A DNA stretch of 39,044 nt from Pseudomonas sp. GM74 (GTDB lineage: Bacteria > Pseudomonadota > Gammaproteobacteria > Pseudomonadales > Pseudomonadaceae), in contig NZ_AKJG01000105.1 of assembly GCF_000282455.1 (NCBI RefSeq), forward strand, positions 1-39,044, given 5' to 3'. Positions 32,029-39,044 of this stretch are shown here, one piece after another (the first letter of the stretch is position 1; the number at the start of each line of letters is the position of its first letter). The notes under the pieces were generated by a model that worked only from the letters and a program-made list of their open reading frames with translations, was not told the origin of the DNA and made no database searches. A program made the translations under genes and the position numbers.

Positions 32029-33323
32029 TGATTCAACGCTCCTTGCGGTATGTATTGGGCACGCTGGTGATAGTGGCCCTGATTCTCGGTGGCGGTTTCT
32101 GGTACCTGAAACGCCCGGCACCGGAACCGACCCTCGAATGGCTGACCCCGGCCGATGGTGCGGCGATGACCCGTGTGATCCCCGGCACCACGCCACGCGC
32201 CCAAGTGCTGGTGGCGGTCAACGAAGACCAGAAACTCAGCGACAAGCAATTGATGACCCTGAGCCGCAGTGGCTCAGCGCAAATTGTCCAGGTGATCCTG
32301 CCCAAGGATTGCCTGCTGCAAAGCCGTGCCCTGCAATCGGGCCTGCGGGAGCTCAAAGGCCCGGCGACCCTGGTCAGCGGCATCGGCCCAGGCGCCGTGC
32401 TGGCCTGGCGCTGGTTGTCCGAGCAAAAGGACGACAAAGCCTACGCCGTCTCGGTCGACCTGGCCCTGGAAAAGGGTGGCTGCACTCACCTGTTGCCCAA
32501 AAGCGCCGCCCACGGTCACTGGCTGGCGGCGTGGAACGACAACCCGGACGACACCAGTGCCGGCTTCGTGCGTGATCAACCGAACGCCGAAACCAGCATC
32601 AGCGACTACGACATCAACCTGCCGCAAGTGCTGAACAACGAACTGCGCAAGATCCTCGTCGGCGGCGACAAAGCCGCTGGCGGCCTGCAGATTCCGGTGG
32701 TCGAAGTGCCGGCAGGCCAGGCCAGGGACACCGTGACCCTGTTCCTGTCCGGCGACGGCGGCTGGCGCGACCTCGACCGCGACGTGGCGGGCGAGATGGC
32801 CAAGATCGGCTACCCGGTGGTCGGCATCGACACCCTGCGCTACTACTGGCAACACAAGAGCCCGGAGCAAAGCGCGCTGGACCTGGCTGAACTGATGCAA
32901 CACTACCGGCAGAAATGGGGCACCAAGCGCTTCATCCTGACCGGCTACTCGTTCGGCGCCGACGTACTGCCGGCGATCTACAACCGTCTGGCCGAGTCGG
33001 AGCAGAATCGCGTTGACGCAATCATCCTGCTGGCCTTCGCCCGTACCGGCAGCTTTGAAATCGAAGTCGAAGGCTGGCTCGGCAACGCCGGCAAGGAAGC
33101 CGCCACCGGCCCGGAAATGGCCAAGCTGCCAGCCGCCAAAGTGGTGTGCATCTACGGTGAAGAAGAAACCGACGAGAGTGGCTGTACCGACAAGACGGCG
33201 GTGGGCGAAGCGATGAAACTGCCCGGCGGTCACCACTTCGACGAGAACTACCCGGCGCTGGCCAAGCGTCTGGTAGAGATCATCGAGAAGCGCCAGCTGA
33301 AGGAAACAGCTGCTACAGAGTGA
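32028..33323 (+). CDS. VirJ/AcvB-type alpha/beta hydrolase, probable aminoacyl-PG hydrolase
   Basis: About 431 residues from ATG 32028, inside the mprF stop (TGATG). A single N-terminal membrane anchor (about 8-24) exports the protein to the periplasm. The C-terminal VirJ domain (about 232-425) has the GDGGW oxyanion-loop motif (242-246) and the nucleophile elbow GYSFG (Ser308). Likely acid and base are among the late Asp and His (GGHHFDENYP). The P. aeruginosa gene after mprF encodes an alanyl-PG hydrolase, and this is its probable counterpart: one gene makes the charged lipid and the partner removes it. Upstream in-frame codons overlap mprF and are not used. Confidence 0.9.
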   Translation: MIQRSLRYVLGTLVIVALILGGGFWYLKRPAPEPTLEWLTPADGAAMTRVIPGTTPRAQVLVAVNEDQKLSDKQLMTLSRSGSAQIVQVILPKDCLLQSRALQSGLRELKGPATLVSGIGPGAVLAWRWLSEQKDDKAYAVSVDLALEKGGCTHLLPKSAAHGHWLAAWNDNPDDTSAGFVRDQPNAETSISDYDINLPQVLNNELRKILVGGDKAAGGLQIPVVEVPAGQARDTVTLFLSGDGGWRDLDRDVAGEMAKIGYPVVGIDTLRYYWQHKSPEQSALDLAELMQHYRQKWGTKRFILTGYSFGADVLPAIYNRLAESEQNRVDAIILLAFARTGSFEIEVEGWLGNAGKEAATGPEMAKLPAAKVVCIYGEEETDESGCTDKTAVGEAMKLPGGHHFDENYPALAKRLVEIIEKRQLKETAATE

Positions 33324-33341
33324 TCTGACAGCCAGCAAAAT

Positions 33342-33375
33342 AGCCCTCGTTACCTCACGGCAACGGGGGCTTTTT
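33342..33375. terminator. bidirectional terminator between the VirJ-type gene and kup
   Basis: AGCCCTCGTT (33342-33351) pairs with AACGGGGGCT (33362-33371) through one T-G wobble, followed by TTTT; the other strand also has a short T-run. It serves two convergent genes. Confidence 0.85.
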
Positions 33376-33383
33376 GATGAGGC

Positions 33384-35285
33384 TTACATCTCGACCTGAG
33401 TACCCAACTCAATCACCCGGTTCAACGGCAGATTGAAGAAGCGCAAATTGCCGTTGGCGTTCTGCAACATGAACGCAAACAGCGCCTCACGCCAGCGGGA
33501 CATGCCTTCGAGCTTGGAGGCGATGACCGTTTCCCGGCTGAGGAAGTAGGTGGTGCGCATCGGGCTGAAGTCCAGCTCCTCGAGATGACACAGCTTCAGC
33601 GCTTTCGGTACGTCCGGCTCGTCGGTAAAGCCGAAGTGCAGGATCACCCGGAAGAAACCTTCGCCGTAGGAATCCACCTCGAAGCGCCGTGTTGGCGGCA
33701 CCCGCGGGATGTCTTCGTACACCACCGTCAGCAGCACCACTTGCTCGTGCAGCACCTGGTTATGCAGCAGGTTGTGCAACAGCGCGTGGGGTACGGCATC
33801 CGGCCGCGCCGTCAGGAACACGGCGGTGCCCTGAACACGATGGGGAGGCTGTACGGCAATGCTGCTGATAAAGATCGGCAGCGGCAATCCACCCTCATCG
33901 ATACGCTCGACCAGCAACTGCTTGCCGCGTTTCCAGGTGGTCATCAGCACAAACAGCGCGAAACCGGCGATGACCGGGAATGCACCGCCCTGAACGATTT
34001 TCGGCACGTTGGCGGCGAAGTACAAACCATCTACCAGCAGGAAACCCAACAGCAGCGGCACCACAAGGACCGGTGGCCACTTCCACAGCAGCAGGATCAC
34101 CGCGGACACCAGGATAGTGGTCATCAGCATGGTCCCGGTCACCGCCACACCGTAGGCCGAGGCCAGGGCACCGGAGGATTCAAAACCCAGCACCAACAGC
34201 ACCACGCCGACCATCAGCGCCCAGTTCACCGCGGCGATGTAGATCTGGCCCTGTTCGGCGCTGGAGGTGTGCTGGATGTGCATGCGCGGGATGTAACCGA
34301 GCTGGATCGCCTGGCGGGTCAGGGAGAACGCACCGGAAATCACCGCTTGCGAGGCAATCACCGTGGCCAGGGTCGACAGGCCGACCAGCGGGATCAATGC
34401 CCAGCTCGGTGCCAGCAGGTAGAAGGGGTTACGGGCAGCTTCCGGGTCGCCCAGCAGCAAGGCACCCTGGCCAAAATAGTTCAGCACCAGCGCCGGCAGC
34501 ACGAGGATGAACCAGGCACGAGCGATCGGCTTGCGGCCGAAGTGGCCCATGTCCGCATACAGCGCTTCGGCACCGGTCAATGCCAGTACTACAGCGCCGA
34601 GAATTGTCACACCCATGCCCGGGTGGTCGATGAAGAAGCGCACGCCCCACACCGGGTTCATCGCTTCCAGGACCTCTGGATGCTGGCTGATGCCATAGAC
34701 GCCCAATGCACCCAGTACAAGGAACCAGGTGACCATGATTGGTCCGAACAAAATGCCGATGCGCGCCGTACCGTGACGCTGGATCAGAAACAGCGCGACC
34801 AGCACCACCAGCGACAGCGGCACGACCCAATGGTCGATGCCTTCGAAGGCCAACCCCAGACCTTCAATCGCCGACAGCACGGAAATCGCCGGGGTGATCA
34901 TGCTGTCGCCATAGAACAACGCCGCGCCGATCAGTCCGCAGACCACCAGCAACGTGCGCAATTTGGCGTGCCCCGCCGCTGCCCGCCGGGCCAGTGCGGT
35001 CAAGGCCATGATCCCGCCTTCGCCCTGGTTGTCGGCGCGCAGCACGAACATCATGTACTTGATCGACACGACCCAGATCAGCGACCAGAAAATGAGCGCC
35101 AGAATCCCCAGCACCCCGTCATGGTTGACCGGCACGCCATAGCCTCCGGAAAACACTTCCTTGAGGGTGTACAACGGACTGGTGCCGATATCGCCATAAA
35201 CCACCCCGACTGCCGCGACCAGCATGCCGATCGGCTTGACCGCCGAATGCTCGGCACCTGCAGCCTGACTACTTGCCTGACCCAT
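33384..35285 (-). CDS. kup: Kup-family potassium transporter
   Basis: 633 residues, normal length. Kup imports K+ with protons as a low-affinity constitutive system. The N-terminus has VVYGDIGTSPLYTLKEVF, the K+/H+ family hallmark, followed by GDSMITPAISVLSAIEGL; 12 membrane segments extend to about residue 440, and a cytosolic domain of about 190 residues ends the protein. ATG 35285 has AGGAG six bases upstream. It is divergent from rimO across 293 nt and convergent with the VirJ-type gene. Confidence 0.96.
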   Translation of the reverse strand: MGQASSQAAGAEHSAVKPIGMLVAAVGVVYGDIGTSPLYTLKEVFSGGYGVPVNHDGVLGILALIFWSLIWVVSIKYMMFVLRADNQGEGGIMALTALARRAAAGHAKLRTLLVVCGLIGAALFYGDSMITPAISVLSAIEGLGLAFEGIDHWVVPLSLVVLVALFLIQRHGTARIGILFGPIMVTWFLVLGALGVYGISQHPEVLEAMNPVWGVRFFIDHPGMGVTILGAVVLALTGAEALYADMGHFGRKPIARAWFILVLPALVLNYFGQGALLLGDPEAARNPFYLLAPSWALIPLVGLSTLATVIASQAVISGAFSLTRQAIQLGYIPRMHIQHTSSAEQGQIYIAAVNWALMVGVVLLVLGFESSGALASAYGVAVTGTMLMTTILVSAVILLLWKWPPVLVVPLLLGFLLVDGLYFAANVPKIVQGGAFPVIAGFALFVLMTTWKRGKQLLVERIDEGGLPLPIFISSIAVQPPHRVQGTAVFLTARPDAVPHALLHNLLHNQVLHEQVVLLTVVYEDIPRVPPTRRFEVDSYGEGFFRVILHFGFTDEPDVPKALKLCHLEELDFSPMRTTYFLSRETVIASKLEGMSRWREALFAFMLQNANGNLRFFNLPLNRVIELGTQVEM

Positions 35286-35457
35286 CCACCACTCCTACTT
35301 CTCAGACCCGGGCTTCTTTCAAAGAAGCACTATGCTTTGTCGTGCAGCATGCGCTGTTTTACTTCACGTTACAGACGTTTTGTTGACAGTAAAAAATCAG
35401 TAAAGCGTAACGGCGCGAAGCATAGCGCAGCACTCGTCGTATTTCCCTGCATAAAGC

Positions 35458-35486
35458 TGGTCAAGTGAGCGACTCATCGCTAGAAT
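35458..35486 (+). promoter_or_regulatory. candidate sigma-70 promoter for rimO
   Basis: TGGTCA (35458-35463), 17 nt, TAGAAT (35481-35486), about 93 nt before the rimO ATG. The -35 matches four of six consensus bases. The rest of the 293-nt kup-rimO gap holds no gene; a TTGACA near 35390 lacks a good -10 partner. Confidence 0.4.
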
Positions 35487-35578
35487 TGCGCACTTTTTGA
35501 TCAGAGGCGCAGTTCAAGCGCCCGTCCGTCGGTTTTGCCCTGCCCGGCAAGCGGCGTCACAAAATACCGAGGTTAGAC

Positions 35579-36916
35579 ATGTCCACCACTCCTGCGCCGG
35601 CCAATCCAAAGGTTGGCTTCGTATCCCTGGGTTGCCCCAAAGCACTGGTCGACTCCGAGCGCATCCTTACCCAGCTGCGCATGGAAGGCTATGACGTGGT
35701 GTCCACCTACCAGGACGCCGACGTCGTGGTAGTCAACACTTGCGGCTTTATCGATTCGGCCAAGGCCGAGTCCCTGGAAGTGATCGGCGAAGCCATCAAG
35801 GAAAACGGCAAGGTCATCGTGACCGGCTGCATGGGCGTCGAAGAAGGCAACATTCGCAACGTACACCCGAGCGTGCTGGCCGTGACCGGTCCACAGCAAT
35901 ACGAGCAAGTGGTCAACGCGGTGCACGAAGTCGTGCCGCCACGCCAGGACCATAACCCGCTGATCGACCTGGTGCCACCACAAGGCATCAAGCTCACCCC
36001 GCGCCACTACGCCTATCTGAAGATTTCCGAAGGCTGCAACCACAGCTGCAGTTTCTGCATCATCCCGTCGATGCGCGGCAAACTGGTCAGCCGTCCGGTG
36101 GGCGACGTGCTCGACGAGGCACAGCGCCTGGTCAAGTCCGGCGTCAAAGAGCTGTTGGTGATCTCGCAAGACACCAGCGCCTACGGTGTCGACGTGAAAT
36201 ACCGCACCGGTTTCTGGAACGGCGCGCCGGTGAAAACCCGCATGACCGAACTCTGCGAAGCCCTGAGCACCCTCGGCGTCTGGGTTCGCCTGCACTACGT
36301 TTACCCGTACCCGCACGTTGACGAGCTGATCCCGTTGATGGCCGCCGGCAAGATCCTGCCGTACCTGGACATCCCGTTCCAGCACGCCAGCCCGAAAGTG
36401 CTGAAGTCGATGAAACGCCCGGCCTTCGAAGACAAGACCCTGGCGCGGATCAAGAACTGGCGTGAAATCTGCCCGGACCTGATCATCCGTTCGACCTTCA
36501 TCGTCGGCTTCCCGGGCGAGACCGAAGAAGACTTCCAGTATCTGCTGAACTGGCTGACCGAAGCCCAGCTCGACCGCGTCGGCTGCTTCCAGTACTCGCC
36601 GGTAGAAGGCGCACCGGCTAACGACCTTGATCTGGAAGTTGTCCCGGATGACGTCAAGCAGGACCGTTGGGAGCGTTTCATGGCGCACCAGCAAGCCATC
36701 AGCTCGGCGCGCCTGCAAATGCGCATCGGCCGCGAGATCGAAGTGCTGGTCGATGAAGTCGACGAGCAAGGCGCCGTAGGCCGCTGCTTCTTCGACGCCC
36801 CGGAAATCGACGGCAACGTATTCATCGACAACGGCAGCAACCTCAAGCCGGGCGACAAGGTCTGGTGCAAAGTGACCGACGCCGACGAATACGATCTTTG
36901 GGCTGAACAGATCTAA
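35579..36916 (+). CDS. rimO: ribosomal protein S12 methylthiotransferase RimO
   Basis: 445 residues, normal length. RimO adds a methylthio group to the conserved Asp of ribosomal protein S12 by radical SAM chemistry. The N-terminal cluster cysteines are C19 (SLGCPKAL), C55 (VNTCGFID) and C84 (VTGCMGV). The radical SAM cluster is CNHSCSFC (C153, C157, C160). The C-terminal TRAM domain (about 378-445) binds the substrate. ATG 35579 follows GAGG by 6 nt. The gene is followed by its own terminator. Confidence 0.97.
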   Translation: MSTTPAPANPKVGFVSLGCPKALVDSERILTQLRMEGYDVVSTYQDADVVVVNTCGFIDSAKAESLEVIGEAIKENGKVIVTGCMGVEEGNIRNVHPSVLAVTGPQQYEQVVNAVHEVVPPRQDHNPLIDLVPPQGIKLTPRHYAYLKISEGCNHSCSFCIIPSMRGKLVSRPVGDVLDEAQRLVKSGVKELLVISQDTSAYGVDVKYRTGFWNGAPVKTRMTELCEALSTLGVWVRLHYVYPYPHVDELIPLMAAGKILPYLDIPFQHASPKVLKSMKRPAFEDKTLARIKNWREICPDLIIRSTFIVGFPGETEEDFQYLLNWLTEAQLDRVGCFQYSPVEGAPANDLDLEVVPDDVKQDRWERFMAHQQAISSARLQMRIGREIEVLVDEVDEQGAVGRCFFDAPEIDGNVFIDNGSNLKPGDKVWCKVTDADEYDLWAEQI

Positions 36917-36931
36917 ACGCAAAAAATACGC

Positions 36932-36968
36932 AAAGCCCCGCTCTCCTGACGAGATGCGGGGCTTTTTT
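36932..36968 (+). terminator. terminator of rimO
   Basis: AAAGCCCCGC (36932-36941) pairs with GCGGGGCTTT (from 36956), followed by more T residues. It lies 15 nt after the stop codon. Confidence 0.93.
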
Positions 36969-37028
36969 ACGGCTATTGTTTGAGGTTGAAAGGATTCATA
37001 TCAACCACTGCACAAGAGGCAGACAGGC

Positions 37029-37502
37029 ATGCGTCAGCATTCGGTCATCCACACGCCGAAACTCGGCGACTACGAAGAACTGACCCGGGTCTGGGAGGCC
37101 TCGGTCCGCGCCACCCATGATTTTCTGCCAGACAGCTACATCGAGCTGCTAAAGAACCTGGTGCTGACTCGCTATCTCGACTCGGTGATGCTGATCTGCA
37201 CCAAGGATTCGAACCAACGCATCACCGGGTTCGCCGGTGTCGCGGCCGGCAAGATCGAAATGCTCTTCATCGACCCCGACCATCGCGGCCAGGGCCTGGG
37301 CAAGAAATTGCTGCGCTATGCCCTGGAACACCTGAACGCCTGCGAACTGGACGTCAACGAACAGAACCCGCAAGCCTTGGGCTTTTACTTCAAGCAGGGC
37401 TTCGAGGTCATCGGTCGCTCGGAAGTCGATGGCATGGGGCAGCCGTATCCGTTGTTGCACATGCGTATGCGTCAGGCTGAAAAACTCACACGCAGTGGCT
37501 GA
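37029..37502 (+). CDS. GNAT family N-acetyltransferase (YjaB-like)
   Basis: 157 residues, one GNAT domain. The acetyl-CoA pyrophosphate loop is seen in motif A: IEMLFIDPDHRGQGLGKKLL, with R/Q-G-x-G-K. The C-terminal LDVNEQNPQALGFYFKQGF is the standard motif B. It resembles E. coli YjaB, an acetyltransferase of uncertain substrate. GAGG lies 9 nt before the ATG. It stands alone between the rimO terminator and a REPIN. The substrate (protein N-terminus, lysine or small amine) cannot be inferred. Confidence 0.9.
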   Translation: MRQHSVIHTPKLGDYEELTRVWEASVRATHDFLPDSYIELLKNLVLTRYLDSVMLICTKDSNQRITGFAGVAAGKIEMLFIDPDHRGQGLGKKLLRYALEHLNACELDVNEQNPQALGFYFKQGFEVIGRSEVDGMGQPYPLLHMRMRQAEKLTRSG

Positions 37503-37520
37503 CACAACCAGGAACCAAAT

Positions 37521-37608
37521 GTGGGAGCGGGCTTGCTCGCGAAGAGGCCATCAAATTCAACATCAATATTGGCTGATAAACCGCTTTCGCGAGCAAGCCC
37601 GCTCCCAC
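37521..37608. repeat. REPIN, family A
   Basis: GTGGGAGCGGGCTTGCTCGC at 37521 and its complement GCGAGCAAGCCCGCTCCCAC ending at 37608, with a spacer of about 45 nt. It lies between the GNAT gene and the pseudouridine-synthase-like gene, with an A-run after it. Confidence 0.85.
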
Positions 37609-37693
37609 AAAAAGCCTCACGGCGTAAATGGACCCGCGATTAACCGGCGCCAGGCAGGTACAATGCCCACCCCCTTTTTGTTACGGCCCTGAC

Positions 37694-38404
37694 ATGACTG
37701 ACCCGATTCGTCTCTCCAAACGCCTCATCGAACTCGTCGGCTGTTCCCGTCGGGAGGCTGAGCTGTTCATCGAGGGCGGCTGGGTCACCGTCGACGGTGT
37801 GGTCATCGACGAGCCGCAATTCAAGGTCGACACCCAGAAGGTCGAGCTTGATCCCGAAGCCAAGGCCACCGCGCCGGAACCGGTGACCCTGCTGCTCAAC
37901 GTGCCCGCCGGCATGGACGCAGATACCGCCATGGCCACCCTCGGCGCCGAGACCCTGAGCGAAGAGCACCGCTACGGCAAGCGCCCGTTGCGCGGGCACT
38001 TCCTGCGCCTGACCGCCAGCACCGACCTGCAGGCCAACGCCAGCGGGCTGCTGGTGTTCACCCAGGACTGGAAAATCCTGCGCAAACTCACCGCCGACTC
38101 CAGCAAGATCGAGCAAGAGTATGTGGTCGAGGTTGAAGGCGAGATGGTGGCCCACGGCCTGAACCGCCTGAACCACGGCCTGACCTACAAGGGCAAGGAG
38201 TTACCGGCGGTCAAGGCCAGCTGGCAGAACGAGAACCGCCTGCGCTTTGCCATGAAGAACCCGCAGCCGGGCATCATCGCCCTGCTCTGCCAGGCGGTCG
38301 GCCTCAAGGTCGTCGCCATCCGTCGCATTCGCATCGGCGGCGTGTCCATCGGCAAAGTGCCGGTGGGGCAATGGCGCTACCTGTCCGGTAAAGAGAAGTT
38401 CTAA
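37694..38404 (+). CDS. RsuA/RluF-like pseudouridine synthase homolog lacking the catalytic Asp
   Basis: About 236 residues from ATG 37694; codons upstream in frame run into the REPIN and are unsupported. Residues 5-50 are an S4 RNA-binding domain (RLSKRLIELVGCSRREAELFIEGG). The rest aligns with the RsuA/RluF family: LLLNVPAG for LNKPxG, and TDLQANASGLLVFT for the active-site G-R-L-D-x-x-S-x-G-L-L-x-x-T. At the catalytic Asp position is Gln113 (codon CAG at 38030-38032), and the preceding Arg is Asp. The usual R-Q-I-R-R-M motif near the C-terminus has become IALLCQAVG, yet IRRIRIGGVSIGKVPVGQWRYL is retained. It probably binds RNA without making pseudouridine. Confidence 0.85.
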   Translation: MTDPIRLSKRLIELVGCSRREAELFIEGGWVTVDGVVIDEPQFKVDTQKVELDPEAKATAPEPVTLLLNVPAGMDADTAMATLGAETLSEEHRYGKRPLRGHFLRLTASTDLQANASGLLVFTQDWKILRKLTADSSKIEQEYVVEVEGEMVAHGLNRLNHGLTYKGKELPAVKASWQNENRLRFAMKNPQPGIIALLCQAVGLKVVAIRRIRIGGVSIGKVPVGQWRYLSGKEKF

Positions 38405-38479
38405 GGCTTTTCTCGCCGCCACACATTTCGGCGCCGCGCCTGGCCGCGACGCCCACAGTTGAATATCAGGACTGCACAC

Positions 38480-38947
38480 ATGATTCATAACGACGTACTG
38501 CGCAGCGTGCGCTACATGCTCGACATCAGCGACAAGAAAACCATCGAGATCATCAAGCTCGGCGGCCTGGACGTGACCCTGCCGGACCTGCTGACCTACC
38601 TCGACAAGAAAGAGGAAGACGAGGAAGGCTTCGTACGCTGCCCGGACGAAGTCATGGCGCACTTTCTCGACGGCCTGGTGATCTTCAAGCGCGGCAAGGA
38701 CGAAAGCCGTCCGCCACAGCCGATCGAAGTGCCGGTGACCAACAACATCATCCTGAAAAAGCTGCGAGTGGCGTTCGAGCTCAAAGAAGACGACATGCAC
38801 GCGATCCTCAAGGCCGCCGAGTTCCCGGTGTCCAAGCCGGAGCTGAGCGCGCTGTTCCGCAAGTTCGGCCACACCAACTATCGCCCGTGCGGCGACCAAC
38901 TGTTGCGCAATTTCCTCAAGGGCCTGACCCTGCGCGTGAGAGCGTAA
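38480..38947 (+). CDS. DUF1456 family protein (YehS-like)
   Basis: 155 residues from ATG 38480 (AGGA 8 nt upstream); a TTG seven codons earlier is less likely. It has two tandem DUF1456 repeats: about 1-67 (NDVLRSVRYMLDISDKK...MAHFLDGLVI) and about 92-155 (NNIILKKLRVAFELKEDD...NYRPCGDQLLRNFLKGL). Each is a small helical module with the pattern N-x-x-L-+-x-L-R. E. coli YehS has the same arrangement; no function is established. It is the last gene of the window and is followed by a REPIN. Confidence 0.92.
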   Translation: MIHNDVLRSVRYMLDISDKKTIEIIKLGGLDVTLPDLLTYLDKKEEDEEGFVRCPDEVMAHFLDGLVIFKRGKDESRPPQPIEVPVTNNIILKKLRVAFELKEDDMHAILKAAEFPVSKPELSALFRKFGHTNYRPCGDQLLRNFLKGLTLRVRA

Positions 38948-38962
38948 AACAGCGACACCCTT

Positions 38963-39044
38963 TGTAGCAGCTGCCGAGCCCGCGAGGCTGCGTTCGGCTG
39001 CGAAGCAGTCGTAAAATCAGTTATTGCGATACGTCAGGCAGGCC
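38963..39044. repeat. REPIN, family B, truncated by the window edge
   Basis: The first arm (38963-39001) is identical to 19-57. The following 43 nt match positions 58-100 with a few changes, ending in CAGGCAGGCC. The second arm lies beyond the window. Same orientation as the copy at the left edge. Confidence 0.8.

Noticed and set aside
33585..35468. A 627-codon open frame on the plus strand opposite kup
   Set aside because: The composition (very rich in His, Gln, Arg, Asp) is that of an antisense shadow; kup is complete and recognisable.
35573..36922. A 449-codon open frame on the minus strand opposite rimO
   Set aside because: Antisense shadow of rimO; no motif and no ribosome site.

Overview
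The window is ordinary core chromosome of a fluorescens-group Pseudomonas. The evidence is the high GC content, the three families of Pseudomonas-type REP/REPIN palindromes between genes, and near-family-length copies of quiP, dinG, dcd, proS, dinB, mprF, kup and rimO. Gene order recalls two blocks that, from memory, P. aeruginosa carries around dinG/quiP and around proS/dinB/mprF/kup/rimO. There is no integrase, transposase, phage gene or CRISPR array, and nothing clearly looks foreign.

Layout. 1-4,100: a REPIN, a class-C-beta-lactamase-like esterase, a REPIN, and a large secreted agarase-like glycoside hydrolase, all reading left. 4,176-6,884: dinG with a LexA box at its start, divergent from a CopD-family membrane protein. 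7,028-9,693: leftward envelope genes, namely a DUF1145 protein overlapping a secreted collagen-like protein, then two paralogous OmpA-type lipoproteins with calcium-binding-type aspartate repeats. 9,884-11,647: a rightward cluster of a DUF6231-type protein, a YchJ-type SEC-C protein, a LEA14-like lipoprotein and, overlapping it by ATGA, a histidine-rich mini SEC-C protein. 11,808-14,999: an isochorismatase-fold protein with Ser in place of the catalytic Cys, and the acyl-homoserine-lactone acylase quiP. 15,344-19,541: a five-gene basic-amino-acid-type ABC transporter operon with an embedded M14 deacylase, preceded by a well-spaced sigma-54 type promoter. 19,673-22,276: a small proline-rich protein, dcd, a cold-shock protein and a DUF481 protein. 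22,440-27,228: an alkyltransferase-like DNA repair protein, ampG, proS and a lipoprotein. 27,359-29,144: dinB with a LexA box and two identical initiator tRNA genes, each with its own promoter and terminator. 29,386-35,285: mprF overlapping a VirJ/AcvB-type hydrolase gene, facing kup. 35,579-38,947: rimO, a GNAT acetyltransferase, a pseudouridine-synthase-like protein lacking the catalytic Asp, and a DUF1456 protein. The right edge cuts a copy of the same REPIN family that opens the window.

How the parts fit. DNA damage: dinG and dinB both carry CTG-N10-CAG operators, and the alkyltransferase-like protein would flag alkylated guanine for excision repair. Envelope: mprF plus the VirJ-type hydrolase probably set the level of aminoacylated phosphatidylglycerol; ampG recycles muropeptides; the OmpA-like lipoproteins anchor to peptidoglycan. 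Nutrition: the ABC operon has signs of nitrogen control (sigma-54) and possibly carbon control (an A-rich Crc/Hfq-type motif). I see no wholly new multi-gene system. The most interesting items are the pseudo-enzymes (isochorismatase C-to-S, pseudouridine synthase D-to-Q), the histidine-rich SEC-C protein coupled to a LEA14 lipoprotein, the deacylase inside the transporter operon, and the REPIN landscape.
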